Assembly (NCBI GenBank): GCA_017557665.1
Contig: JAFYYI010000003.1
Coordinates: 186,001 to 250,000 of the forward strand
Length of the DNA: 64,000 bases
Direction of reading: 5' to 3'
DNA from: Muribaculaceae bacterium
GTDB lineage: Bacteria; Bacteroidota; Bacteroidia; Bacteroidales; Muribaculaceae
Shown here: piece after piece, positions 29,230 to 38,612 of the stretch
Position numbering within the stretch: the stretch's first letter is position 1
Layout: each line of letters begins with the position of its first letter
Made by a program: the position numbers and the translations under genes
Notes under the pieces: generated by a model
What the model was told of the DNA's origin: nothing
Databases searched by the model: none
The model's input: only the letters and a program-made list of their open reading frames with translations

Positions 29230-29505
29230 ACCGGTCACCCGACGCCCGAAGGGCGGCCATTTGAGTAACCCCGTGTGATGTGATCTGCTGAGCGATAGCG
29301 AGCGGAATCACATCACGCGGGGCAGGGCAGTCCAAGAGAAGTCGCTGGAGGCGACCCCACTGTCGCTGCGATTCCTGGTGTCGGGGGGTCGCCTCCAGCG
29401 ACGAGCCACGTGTCAGGCCAAGCCCCCGATGAATCTACCGCCCGCGCTGCGCTCGGCCGTCAGATTCATCGGGGGTTACTCAAAGGTCACCCTCCGGGTG
29501 ATGGT
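29230..29505. repeat. Nested inverted-repeat cluster
   Basis: Four inverted repeats pack into about 275 bp: 29269-29284/29307-29322 (16 bp, one wobble), 29341-29358/29385-29402 (18 bp perfect), 29421-29436/29462-29477 (16 bp, one wobble), and an outer pair 29260-29272/29472-29484 (13 bp perfect, TTTGAGTAACCCC) that encloses the first two and overlaps the third. The strand could fold into a multi-arm structure. No gene is credible in 29109-29900; a 68-codon frame here is a by-product of the repeats. Confidence 0.85.
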
Positions 29506-29579
29506 TGACGAGGGCCGAGGCGGCCTGGGGGCCGATTTCTTGGCAGTAAAGGGGCTGTGTCATAATTGCCATTCGGTAA

Positions 29580-29674
29580 TATAACGTGCTATCGCACGGG
29601 AAATTAAACAAATGTTTAAATTAAAATCTATGCTTTAATAATTTGATTAATTTCCTGCCCGCAGGGCGGTTATA
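29580..29674. mobile_element. MITE-like short palindromic element, copy 1
   Basis: 95 bp bounded by TATAAC and GTTATA. Each end carries a small hairpin (CGTGC-TATC-GCACG; GCCC-GCA-GGGC) joined to GGAAATTAA / TTAATTTCC, with an AT-rich middle. Related copies lie at 32715-32822 (opposite orientation) and 45950-46029. It encodes nothing; mobilisation by a transposase elsewhere is inferred. Confidence 0.6.
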
Positions 29675-29813
29675 ATTCCAGCAGTTGAAATATGACACAG
29701 CGACCTGCTTAGACGCGGCCCTTGCTCTGAAGGTCTCTCTGATGGCCGGCAGGTGAATCCTTGCAGTTTTTTGGGTTTATTGCAAAAAAAGATAAGGTTT
29801 TGCTGTGTTTTTA

Positions 29814-29844
29814 TTGTTGTTTAGAAAGATAATCCGTATATTTG
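29814..29844 (+). promoter_or_regulatory. Promoter of LRR gene 2
   Basis: TTG 29814-29816, 20 bp, TATATTTG 29837-29844. The surrounding sequence from about 29710 is homologous to that upstream of LRR3. Confidence 0.78.
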
Positions 29845-29900
29845 CAGCATAAACAAATAACATTGAACAAACATTTACGAACTATAAAAATATAAAGATT

Positions 29901-32597
29901 ATGAAGAAACTACTACTCATTTCGTTAGTTTTGTTGATGGGGGCGCTTGCCGCGCGTGCCGATGTGACCATCAACAGTACCAATTTCCCCGATGCGAACT
30001 TCCGTTCATTCCTGATTGACCAGTACCCTAATGGTTACATTACCACGTCACAACTCGCTGCGCGCACCGAGTTGCTTTTGGAAGGCAAGAACATCACTAA
30101 TATGAAGGGTGTCGAGTACTTCACCAACTTGACGAAACTGGATTGCTACAACAATAACATCGTGACAATTGATGTTAGCGCCAACACCAAGTTGACCTAT
30201 CTCAACCTGGGAGAAAACAAGATGATATCAATCGATGTGGCCAATAACACGAACCTGGAGCAACTGTATCTCCAGGACAATAAATTCGCAAGTATTTCGG
30301 TTACCAACCTGAGCAAACTGAAATCCCTTTGGGTTCATAATAACCCGAATTTGTCGCACCTTTATTGCTGGCGCAACAATTTGACGGGTCTTTCTGTGAA
30401 TGGTTGCCCTAAAATGAGTGTTATCAAGTGTTATGAGAACGATAACCTCACTTCAATCACTGGTTTGGGTGACTGCACGCAACTGACCTATCTGGACTGC
30501 GAGGATTGTTCCATTACCAACCTGAACGCCTTGGACGGCCTGGGAACCCTTGAGACCCTCTTAGCCCGCAACAACAAACTCACCACGCTGGAAGTTAACC
30601 ACATGAGCAAACTGGCCAAGATAAGGGTGTCGGGCAACACCTCGTTGACTCAATTCTACTGCAATACCAATGCGTTGACCTCGTTGGATGTGAATAACTG
30701 CACCGCGCTGAAGGATTTGCGCTGCTACTATAACTCTGGCCTGACCAGCATCGATGGCCTGATCTCGTTAACGGCATTGACCTATCTGGACTGTGACGGC
30801 TGCTCCCTCACCAGCCTGGATGCGCTCAACGTGTTGAACAACATCGAGACGGTGGTCGCACGTGACAACAAGCTTCCCTTCCTCACGTTAACGAACAAGA
30901 GCAAGCTGAAATATCTGTATCTCAAAGGCAATTCTTCGATGACATCGCTGTCGTGCAATAACAACGCCTTGACAGATCTGGAATTGACAGGATGCACCGC
31001 GCTGCAAATCCTGAGGTGTTACGAGAACCCCAACCTCACAGCCATCACCGGCCTCGGTGATTGCACCAAGATGTCAATTCTCAACTGCTACGGTTGCTCG
31101 TTATCCTCACTGAGTGCCGTTGCCAACATGCCGAATCTGACGGACCTGCGTTGTGGCATGAACAGCCTGACGTCGCTTGACGTATCCAACAAGACCAAAC
31201 TGGCCTACCTCTACTGCCAGTCGAACAGCTTGACGTCATTGAACATAAGTGGCTGCTCGTCGCTGGTCGAAATCCTTTGCGGCGCCAACCAGTTAACCCA
31301 ATTGAACCTGTTTAACAACTCCAAGTTACAGTCATTTGATTGTGTCCAAAGCAAGAAACTGCAATATCTTTACATCACCGGCAACCCCGTGCTGACCACA
31401 ATCAAGGTGACGGGCTGCACCGCGATGACCTCACTCCAATGCTCTCAGAACGCCGCGTTGAAGACTCTCGAAGGCCTTGGAGGTTGCTCCGCGCTGAAGA
31501 CCGTCCAGTGCACGAATACCGCCCTCACCACCCTGGATGGCGTTAATTCTCTGGTTAATCTGGAGACGTTGGAATGTCAAAATACAAAACTGACCTCCCT
31601 CACGATTACCAACAAAGCCCATTTGAGCACCCTGCATTGTCAAGACAACCCGACGCTGACCAAGCTCTCGTGCTATGGCAATGAGTTGGAGATCCTCGAC
31701 ATCACGAATAACACCGGATTGACCGAACTGCGTTGTTACTACAATTCGCCCCTGTCCTCCATCGTTGGCCTGTCCACTTGCAGGGCCATCACCTATCTGG
31801 ACTGTGAGGACTGCGCTTTCACCAGCCTGAACCTGGCTTACCAGGACAATCTTGAGTCGCTCTATGCCCGCAACAACAAAATCACGGGCACTTTCCAGTT
31901 GAACAATAAAGCCAAACTGAAATATATCCGTCTGTCGGGCAATACAAGAATGACTGGTGTGGTGTGCAATAACAATCACTATCTTACTGAACTGAATCTT
32001 GCCAACTGCACCGCCCTCAAGACGGCTGAAGTAGGGAATAACGACCTGGAGACCCTTGACGTGACGGGCTGCACCGCCCTGTCTGAGCTTAATTGCGGAA
32101 GGAACAACCTGACCTCGCTCAACCTCACGAGTTGCACTGCCCTGACAAAATTATGGTGCTATTACAACAAGTTATTAGTGCTTGATCTTGTGAAGTGTAC
32201 TAAGCTGTCGTTACTCCATTGCTTTGGCAACAATATTAAGGGTGCGAATATGGACATCTTGGTCAACAGCCTGCCGACACGCATGGCCAGCAGTCCCGGT
32301 GATTTCCATGTCATAACCAATTCCAATGAGCACAACTATATCTCAGCAAGCCTGGTAATCAAGGCCAGGAAGAAATACTGGATTCCCATGCGCTTTGACG
32401 GCTCGGAGTGGGTAGAAATCGAAGCCAGCCTGGTGGGTGACGTCAACGGTGACAATGAGGTGAACATTGCCGATGTCAATGCCCTGATTGATATGGTATT
32501 GAAGAACAAGTCTTCGGACCCTGCCGACGTTAATGGTGACGGCGAGGTGAACATTGCCGATGTCAACGTGCTCATCGACATGATCCTGAGTATGTAA
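29901..32597 (+). CDS. Secreted leucine-rich-repeat protein with C-terminal dockerin (LRR2)
   Basis: 898 residues, the longest of the four paralogs. Signal peptide to about residue 20 (MKKLLLISLVLLMGALAARA), N-terminal module INSTNFPDANFRSFLIDQYPNGYITTSQLAARTELLL, then about 36 repeats of 20-22 residues through about residue 800 with regular Cys (LTYLDCEDC, TSLDVNNCTALKDLRC). The dockerin-like pair occupies about residues 846-898 (GDVNGDNEVNIADVNALIDM, ADVNGDGEVNIADVNVLIDM) and is nearly identical to that of LRR1, as are the last codons and 3' flank, so the two share a recent 3'-end duplication. The 5' flank instead matches LRR3. Function: probable surface adhesion or scaffolding; not proven. 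Confidence 0.9.
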   Translation: MKKLLLISLVLLMGALAARADVTINSTNFPDANFRSFLIDQYPNGYITTSQLAARTELLLEGKNITNMKGVEYFTNLTKLDCYNNNIVTIDVSANTKLTYLNLGENKMISIDVANNTNLEQLYLQDNKFASISVTNLSKLKSLWVHNNPNLSHLYCWRNNLTGLSVNGCPKMSVIKCYENDNLTSITGLGDCTQLTYLDCEDCSITNLNALDGLGTLETLLARNNKLTTLEVNHMSKLAKIRVSGNTSLTQFYCNTNALTSLDVNNCTALKDLRCYYNSGLTSIDGLISLTALTYLDCDGCSLTSLDALNVLNNIETVVARDNKLPFLTLTNKSKLKYLYLKGNSSMTSLSCNNNALTDLELTGCTALQILRCYENPNLTAITGLGDCTKMSILNCYGCSLSSLSAVANMPNLTDLRCGMNSLTSLDVSNKTKLAYLYCQSNSLTSLNISGCSSLVEILCGANQLTQLNLFNNSKLQSFDCVQSKKLQYLYITGNPVLTTIKVTGCTAMTSLQCSQNAALKTLEGLGGCSALKTVQCTNTALTTLDGVNSLVNLETLECQNTKLTSLTITNKAHLSTLHCQDNPTLTKLSCYGNELEILDITNNTGLTELRCYYNSPLSSIVGLSTCRAITYLDCEDCAFTSLNLAYQDNLESLYARNNKITGTFQLNNKAKLKYIRLSGNTRMTGVVCNNNHYLTELNLANCTALKTAEVGNNDLETLDVTGCTALSELNCGRNNLTSLNLTSCTALTKLWCYYNKLLVLDLVKCTKLSLLHCFGNNIKGANMDILVNSLPTRMASSPGDFHVITNSNEHNYISASLVIKARKKYWIPMRFDGSEWVEIEASLVGDVNGDNEVNIADVNALIDMVLKNKSSDPADVNGDGEVNIADVNVLIDMILSM

Positions 32598-32650
32598 ATG
32601 AAATCGCCCAAGACGGCCTGGGGCCGCCATACATGACTCTGATATTTTAG

Positions 32651-32683
32651 CATTGGCGCTGGCACTATATGCCGGCGCCAATG
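32651..32683 (+). terminator. Stem-loop after LRR2
   Basis: Same 14-bp stem as at 29163-29195 with a different 5-nt loop; part of a duplicated 3' flank of about 100 bp. Confidence 0.65.
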
Positions 32684-32714
32684 ATTTAGGGACATTTGGA
32701 AAATGCGCTAGAAC

Positions 32715-32822
32715 TATAACCGCCCTATGGGCGGGAAATTAAACAAATTATAAATAAGAATTAATATTTCATATAATATTAATAAAAGTTTTAATCTTAA
32801 TTTCCCGTGGGATAGCACGGTC
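32715..32822. mobile_element. MITE-like short palindromic element, copy 2
   Basis: About 108 bp. Begins TATAACCGCCC and hairpin GCCC-TAT-GGGC, GGAAATTAA, very AT-rich centre, TTAATTTCC, then a decayed CGTG-GGATAG-CACG end. Inverted relative to copy 1. The remainder of the 32598-33098 gap is LRR flank sequence homologous to that before LRR2. Confidence 0.6.
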
Positions 32823-33010
32823 AAAACAGTGAGACATGATTATGACACCCTCCGGGTGACGAGGCCCCAGGCGGCCCCAAGCCGCAGGCCTTCGTTCGAC
32901 TTGTTTAGAGACAGCACTTGCTCTGAAGGCCTCTCTGACGGCCGACAAGTATACATTGCTGTTTTTTTAGGCATGTTGCCGAAAAACAGTAAGTTTTTAT
33001 TCTGTTTTTA

Positions 33011-33041
33011 TTGTCGTTTAGAAAGATAATCCGTATATTTG
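33011..33041 (+). promoter_or_regulatory. Promoter of LRR gene 3
   Basis: TTG 33011-33013, 20 bp, TATATTTG 33034-33041. Confidence 0.78.
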
Positions 33042-33098
33042 TCGCATAAACAAATAACATCAAGCAAAATATTTACTAACTATAAAAATATAAAGATT

Positions 33099-35696
33099 AT
33101 GAAGAAACTACTACTCATTTCATTATTGCTGTTGATAGGGGCGCTTGCCGCGCGTGCCGACGTGACCATCAACAGCACCAATTTTCCCGACGCGAACTTC
33201 CGTGCCTACCTGCTCTCGCAGTATCCCAGCGGCACAATCACAACATCTCAACTCAACTCCCGCACAACGCTCGATGTGTCGCAAAAGCAGATTTCCAACC
33301 TTGGTGGAATCCAGTATTTCGTTGGCTTGACTACATTGCGCTGCTACTCCAACAACCTCACTTCACTCAACCTGAGCAGTAACACCAGACTGACCTACGT
33401 GGACTGCAGCGATAACAATCTGAGCAACCTCGATGCTTCGACCTTGACCGCCTTGAAAACGCTCAGATGTCAAAATAACCATTTGACGAATCTTGACATA
33501 TCGAGCAGCGCTCCTGACCTGGAGACGGTGATTTGTAACAACAATGACTTCACCATGCTCTTTTTGAGTAACTATCCGGCGCTCAAGACGCTCGACGCGA
33601 GTGCTTGCTCGACGCTGTATCAGTTGTCTTGCAATAATAGCGCTCTGACATCGCTTGAAGTGGCTAACTGCTCCCAAATGAGATTCCTTTCTTGTGGAGG
33701 AAACAAGTTGACGGAATTGAACTTGAGGGGTTGCGACGGGCTCAAGAACCTCTACTGTCCCAATAACCAACTCACAGAACTCGAGGTGGATGTGTGCCCC
33801 TTGCTCGAGGACCTTTATTGCGATGGCAATCCATTGACCTATCTTGAAGCGTGTGGCATGGCCAATCTGAAAAACTTGAGTGTCGCAAACTGCAGCGAGC
33901 TCGAAATCCTCCTGTGCTACGAAGACAACTTGAACAGACTGATTGTGACCGGATGCACCGCTCTGAATGACCTGCAGTGCTTCGACAACGATAACCTGAC
34001 ATCTATCACTGATATCCATCAATGTACTAATCTTGGTTACTTCGACTGTGAGGGGTGCAAGATTTCGAGTTTTATAATGACCCGCACCTATCCTTATCTG
34101 AGGACGTTCAATGCCCCTGAAAACAACCTCAGCGAAGTGTTAATCTACAGCGCTCCTAATCTGACCAGCGTGAATCTTGAGAACAATGCTGCATTGACCC
34201 GTCTGACCATCCAAAACTGCGGCGTGGCAAGTATGAATATCACGGGGTGTGACCAGATCCAGACACTCGACCTCGAAAACAATCAATTCACTGAACTGGA
34301 CCTTAGCTATCGCGATGCGCTCACGTCAGCCACCATTACCGGCCACAGCAATTTGACACGTCTGAATCTCAATAACTGCCCCTCTCTTGAGACGCTCTAT
34401 TGCCAAAACAATGGGCTGACCTCATTGTTGACATCGGCTTCTAATTCCCTGAAGACGCTGAACTGCTCCGGCAACCAGTTGACCTCTCTTAGCCTATCGA
34501 GCCCGGAGCTCATCAGTGCCGATTGCAGCTCCAATCAATTATCCACTTTGACTCCCAGGTGTGCTAAACTCGAGCGCCTCAACTGCAGCAATAATAATCT
34601 GAGACAATTGAACCTGGCCTATAGCCCTGCCCTCAGAGTTCTTGATTGCAGCTACAACCAGTTGACACGTTTGTCTCCTGTCGTCTGCCAAGACCTCACT
34701 ACCTTGTATTGCAACGACAACCTATTGACGGCTCTGTATGTGAGCGAATGCCCGGCACTCACTGGTTTATATTGCAGCAACAACCAATTGACGGGCCTCG
34801 ATGTGAGTGGTTGCCCGGCACTCACTGATTTATTTTGCTACGACAACCAATTGACGGGCCTCGATGTGCGCGCTTGTGAAGCGATTATGAATATTGGTTT
34901 TTTCCATAATCAGATCAAGGGACAACAGCTTGACGACATGATTGCCGGTTTGCCCGTGATTGCTAACGGCCAAGGAATATTATACGCCCTTTACTCTGAT
35001 GCTGCCGAAGGGAACTTGTTCACTTCGACCCAGGCAATGAATGCCATGAACAAGAATTGGTATGTAGGCAAGCACATCGAAGATCCGAATTATCAGTTTA
35101 CCCAGTATTTCATCGATGCATTCTACATGTGGGATGATACGGTTACTGCGGGTTCCACCTTCACCATTCCAGTCTATTTGTCGTCAGGGAATTTCAATTT
35201 AATGATGTGTAAGATTTTTATTCCTGACGGTTTCGAACTGCTCAATGTGGAAAAAGGTTTGGCTTGCGGCGATAATGCCTCTGTCAGCTTTGCCAACTCC
35301 GACCAGTACACCGACGATGGTCGTCGCTACAGGAACTTGATGTTTGTTAATCCACAGGTGGAGGATTATCCTGAGAATCCCGTCCTCATGTTGACATTCA
35401 AGGCTCCTGCAGCCACAGGAGAGTCCTTGGTTTCACTTGAAAACATCCTGGTAACCCGCAGACAGCAGGAAGAGTTCTACAGCAGCTATGTCAAGATCAC
35501 GGTGGGCGGTGGCGTCATGATCGGTGACGTGAACAGTGACGGCGAGGTGAACATCTCCGACGCTATCACCTTGATCTCGGCTGTCCTGAACGACAACTTC
35601 GAGAGCATCAACATGGCCAATGCCGACGTGACCGGCGAGGGCGATGTCAACATCAGTGATGCGATTGCCCTCATCAGCATGGTGCTGAATAACTGA
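33099..35696 (+). CDS. Secreted leucine-rich-repeat protein with cohesin-like domain and dockerin (LRR3)
   Basis: 865 residues from the ATG at 33099, which starts the signal peptide MKKLLLISLLLLIGALAARA; an upstream in-frame ATG at 33039 lies at the promoter and is rejected. N-terminal FPDANFRAYLL module, then LRR repeats to about residue 620. Unlike its paralogs it has, at about residues 668-800, a beta-rich domain with the cohesin pattern: DDTVTAGSTFTIPVYLSS, LMMCKIFIPDGFELLNVEKG, NPVLMLTFKAPAATGESLVSLENI. A dockerin-like pair follows at about 807-865 (GDVNSDGEVNISDAITLIS, ADVTGEGDVNISDAIALIS). Having both partners of a cohesin-dockerin contact, it could bridge the neighbouring dockerin proteins. 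The cohesin call rests on pattern reading and needs a profile search. Confidence 0.88.
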   Translation: MKKLLLISLLLLIGALAARADVTINSTNFPDANFRAYLLSQYPSGTITTSQLNSRTTLDVSQKQISNLGGIQYFVGLTTLRCYSNNLTSLNLSSNTRLTYVDCSDNNLSNLDASTLTALKTLRCQNNHLTNLDISSSAPDLETVICNNNDFTMLFLSNYPALKTLDASACSTLYQLSCNNSALTSLEVANCSQMRFLSCGGNKLTELNLRGCDGLKNLYCPNNQLTELEVDVCPLLEDLYCDGNPLTYLEACGMANLKNLSVANCSELEILLCYEDNLNRLIVTGCTALNDLQCFDNDNLTSITDIHQCTNLGYFDCEGCKISSFIMTRTYPYLRTFNAPENNLSEVLIYSAPNLTSVNLENNAALTRLTIQNCGVASMNITGCDQIQTLDLENNQFTELDLSYRDALTSATITGHSNLTRLNLNNCPSLETLYCQNNGLTSLLTSASNSLKTLNCSGNQLTSLSLSSPELISADCSSNQLSTLTPRCAKLERLNCSNNNLRQLNLAYSPALRVLDCSYNQLTRLSPVVCQDLTTLYCNDNLLTALYVSECPALTGLYCSNNQLTGLDVSGCPALTDLFCYDNQLTGLDVRACEAIMNIGFFHNQIKGQQLDDMIAGLPVIANGQGILYALYSDAAEGNLFTSTQAMNAMNKNWYVGKHIEDPNYQFTQYFIDAFYMWDDTVTAGSTFTIPVYLSSGNFNLMMCKIFIPDGFELLNVEKGLACGDNASVSFANSDQYTDDGRRYRNLMFVNPQVEDYPENPVLMLTFKAPAATGESLVSLENILVTRRQQEEFYSSYVKITVGGGVMIGDVNSDGEVNISDAITLISAVLNDNFESINMANADVTGEGDVNISDAIALISMVLNN

Positions 35697-35721
35697 TAAC
35701 TAAACATTTAGTTCCAATCAG

Positions 35722-35799
35722 TGCCCACGAATTCCATGGATTCGCACGAATTGTCAATCGATATCTTCGTGTAAATCCGTGAAATTCGTGGGCAGTTTT
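35722..35799 (+). terminator. Stem-loop after LRR3
   Basis: Imperfect 21-bp stem between 35722-35742 and 35774-35794 (TGCCCACGAATT paired with AATTCGTGGGCA at the base), followed by GTTTTA. AATTCGTGGGCA repeats once more just downstream. Confidence 0.65.
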
Positions 35800-35850
35800 A
35801 ATTCGTGGGCAGGGACAATTCGAGGACGGTGTGATTGTGCTACATTTTTA

Positions 35851-35881
35851 TTGCAAATATGAAAAATTGTTCTTATATTTG
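35851..35881 (+). promoter_or_regulatory. Promoter of LRR gene 4
   Basis: TTG 35851-35853, 20 bp, TATATTTG 35874-35881. Confidence 0.78.
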
Positions 35882-35937
35882 CGATTGAATATAGACACGG
35901 ATAGAATAAACATTATAAACTCTTATATTTTTTAATC

Positions 35938-38355
35938 ATGAAGAAACTTCTACTACTCTCGTTATTGCTGTTGGTCGGGGCGCTGGGCGTGCGTGCCGAT
36001 GTAGTAATCAACAGTACCACTTTCCCTGACGTGAACTTCCGCAACTACATGCTCAGCGAGTACTCCAGCGGCGTTATCACCACAGCCCAGCTCAACGCCC
36101 GCACCGAGCTGGACGTGTCAGGTAAGAGAATCGTTGACTTGACAGGTGTGGAGTACTTTACCCAGTTGACGCGACTCCAAGCCTTTAACAACTACATCTC
36201 TTGGGTCGACGTAAGCGCCAACACCAAGTTGACTTATCTCAACCTTGGCTGTAATAGACTGACCTCTATCAGTGTGGCAAGTAATACTGCGCTGGAGCAG
36301 TTGTATCTCCAATACAACCAACTCACCTCGGTGAGTGTCAATAATTATAGTTCCTTGAGGGTCCTGTGGGTTAACAACAACCCTGATTTGACATCATTGA
36401 TCTGCTACCGCAACAACTTGGACAATCTGGATGTCACTAATTGTACAGCCTTGAACGATTTCAGGTGTTATGAGAACGCTAACCTTAGTCGCATCAATGG
36501 TTTGGCGAGCTGTACGGCGATTACCTATTTCGATTGTGAGGATTGCGCCATCACCGACTTGAGCGCTGTCAAGAACATGTCTGGTCTGACCAGGTTATAC
36601 GCCCGCTACAACCAGTTGACGTCGCTTGATGTTTCGAACTTATATAACCTGAGTGTTCTCAGGGTGCTGGGCAATACCGGGCTGACCAACTTGGATTGCA
36701 GTGAATGCTCCCTGACGGACCTTAGCATATCGGGCTGTACCGGATTAACAGACTTGGATTGCGCTAACAATTCAAATCTTGCAACGATTGAAGGATTGTC
36801 ATCGTGCACCGCTCTAAAGAACTTTTACTGTTCCTGCTGTGCCCTGACCGACCTGTACGCAGTGAGATTCATGCCTGATTTGAGGGTCCTTGTTTGCTCG
36901 GCCAACAAACTCCCCACGTTGACCCTTACCAATAACGGCTCTTTGAGACAACTGTGGGTTGATGATAATGAAACGCTCATAACTCTTGACTGTTATGGTA
37001 ATGAACAATTGAGTGATCTCAATGTGACCGGTTGCAGTCAATTACAGTCAATCAGATGCCAGAATTGTACGGAACTTGCCTTAATCAGGGGCCTGAAAGA
37101 CTGCACTGCTCTGTATAGTTTTTCTTGCCAGTACTGCAATCTCCCCAGCCTCGATGTGAGTGGCCTTACCAACCTGTATTCGTTATATTGCTATTCTAAC
37201 AAGTTGACATCGCTTGATGTGACGGGGTGCACCGCTCTTGGTTATCTGGTTTGCGATTTGAATGAACTGACCAGTCTTGATGTGTCGACTTGCTCTTCAC
37301 TTGAAGTGTTCTCTTGCGAGGATAACTACATCTCTAACCTGGTGCTGGGCAATCACACGACACTCGATCAATTGTATTGCGGTAGAAACGAATTGACAAG
37401 TTTGGACTTCAGCGGTTGTCCTAACATCACTTATCTGTGGTATGCTTACAACTACTTGCCGGAGATTGACTGGGACGACTGCTCCGATCATTTGTATTCG
37501 CTTGTTTGCGCCGGGAACCAGATTACCAGCCTTGACTTGGGCCGGTTTGAAGAACTTTACCAACTTGACTGCTCCCAAAATGAACTTTCAAGCCTTTATC
37601 TTGCCGGCCACACAGATCTTGCCGAAGTGTATTGCTCATACAACAATCTGCCCAGTCTTGACGTGAGTGGCTGCCCCGCGCTGGTGAGATTGTATACCCA
37701 ATGGAACAATCTGACCAGCCTTGACGTGAGTGGCTCCACCGCGCTTGAAGTATTATATGCCCAATGCAACAATCTGACCAGCCTGAATGTGAGCGATTGC
37801 CCGAATCTGAGAGAGATGAAAATTCAATTCAACAACATCAAGGCCAACAAGATGGAACAGGTTGTCACCGGCATGCCGTCACGCGTCAACAACGAGGCTG
37901 GAACTTTATATGTCTCGGCCGATAATCCCGAAGACAATACAGTTATCGAGGGGAACGTCATCACCGCCGGCCAGGTCAATCAGGCCGTTGACAAGAATTG
38001 GAATGTCTATCATTGGGATAATGACGCCAATAACTGGGTGCCCTATGCAGGAGTGAGCGGCGTGATTGGCGATGTGAACGGTGACGGCACGGTGAACATC
38101 TCCGACGCCATCACCCTGATCTCGGCAGTCGTCAACGATAACTTCGACAACATCAACATGGCCAATGCCGACGTGACCGGCGAGGGCAATGTCAACATCA
38201 GTGATGCGATTGCGCTCATCAGCATGGTGCTCAACAGCACCGATTCGAGCAAGGCGCCGGCGGTGAAAGCCAAGGCGAATGCCACTGCCGGCGCCGCCAT
38301 GCTCGACGACGAGGAGGTGAAGTTGGAGAAGCCTGTGAGAGTTTACAGTGAATAG
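35938..38355 (+). CDS. Secreted leucine-rich-repeat protein with internal dockerin (LRR4)
   Basis: 805 residues: signal peptide MKKLLLLSLLLLVGALGVRA, module INSTTFPDVNFRNYMLSEYSSGVITTAQLNARTELDV, repeats to about residue 640 (many LTSLDVSGCxxL units), then a dockerin-like pair at about residues 710-765 (GDVNGDGTVNISDAITLIS, ADVTGEGNVNISDAIALIS) of the same subtype as LRR3 and the FGE-like protein. It ends in a tail of about 40 residues (SSKAPAVKAKANATAGAAM, then acidic) that the paralogs lack. The stop codon lies inside a 7-bp repeat array (38340-38367), so the tail end may have been created or altered by array growth. Probable role as for LRR1-3. Confidence 0.9.
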   Translation: MKKLLLLSLLLLVGALGVRADVVINSTTFPDVNFRNYMLSEYSSGVITTAQLNARTELDVSGKRIVDLTGVEYFTQLTRLQAFNNYISWVDVSANTKLTYLNLGCNRLTSISVASNTALEQLYLQYNQLTSVSVNNYSSLRVLWVNNNPDLTSLICYRNNLDNLDVTNCTALNDFRCYENANLSRINGLASCTAITYFDCEDCAITDLSAVKNMSGLTRLYARYNQLTSLDVSNLYNLSVLRVLGNTGLTNLDCSECSLTDLSISGCTGLTDLDCANNSNLATIEGLSSCTALKNFYCSCCALTDLYAVRFMPDLRVLVCSANKLPTLTLTNNGSLRQLWVDDNETLITLDCYGNEQLSDLNVTGCSQLQSIRCQNCTELALIRGLKDCTALYSFSCQYCNLPSLDVSGLTNLYSLYCYSNKLTSLDVTGCTALGYLVCDLNELTSLDVSTCSSLEVFSCEDNYISNLVLGNHTTLDQLYCGRNELTSLDFSGCPNITYLWYAYNYLPEIDWDDCSDHLYSLVCAGNQITSLDLGRFEELYQLDCSQNELSSLYLAGHTDLAEVYCSYNNLPSLDVSGCPALVRLYTQWNNLTSLDVSGSTALEVLYAQCNNLTSLNVSDCPNLREMKIQFNNIKANKMEQVVTGMPSRVNNEAGTLYVSADNPEDNTVIEGNVITAGQVNQAVDKNWNVYHWDNDANNWVPYAGVSGVIGDVNGDGTVNISDAITLISAVVNDNFDNINMANADVTGEGNVNISDAIALISMVLNSTDSSKAPAVKAKANATAGAAMLDDEEVKLEKPVRVYSE

Positions 38356-38367
38356 TTAACAGTGATC
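38340..38367 (+). repeat. Heptamer array overlapping the LRR4 stop
   Basis: AGTTTAC, AGTGAAT, AGTTAAC, AGTGATC in 7-bp register; the first units encode the last residues and the TAG stop. Confidence 0.65.
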
Positions 38368-38550
38368 AGACAGGTTTAAAAGTTAATGATTGGCGGAAAT
38401 GGGCCCTTTGTGGTCTGTCCGCTTGAAGCCCCAGCGGGGGCATCCTGATCATTGGCAGGGGCGTGACGAGGCGAAGCCGAGTGACGTCCCTGCATGATTG
38501 GACAATCCGGGGCATTTTGTGAGGTTTTTTTGCAAAAAACTGAAAATCTG

Positions 38551-38581
38551 TTCATTTTGCAGCAGGTTTTGTTTATCTTTG
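38551..38581 (+). promoter_or_regulatory. Promoter of the propeller-amidase gene
   Basis: TATCTTTG at 38574-38581 with a weak TTC at the -33 position. A hairpin (GCAGGGGCGT with ACGTCCCTGC, one mismatch) lies upstream near 38456-38492 and may end the LRR4 transcript. Confidence 0.55.
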
Positions 38582-38612
38582 CATTATCTAACCAAAATAG
38601 GCTAATGACATT

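Noticed and set aside
29378..29584. 68-codon frame in the gap between LRR1 and LRR2
   Set aside because: It runs through inverted repeats, has no promoter or conserved-looking protein, and its composition follows the repeats.
27500..38000. CRISPR-like periodicity in the LRR genes
   Set aside because: Repeats are in-frame codons for LRR units of about 63 bp, diverged, and lack constant repeats with unique spacers.
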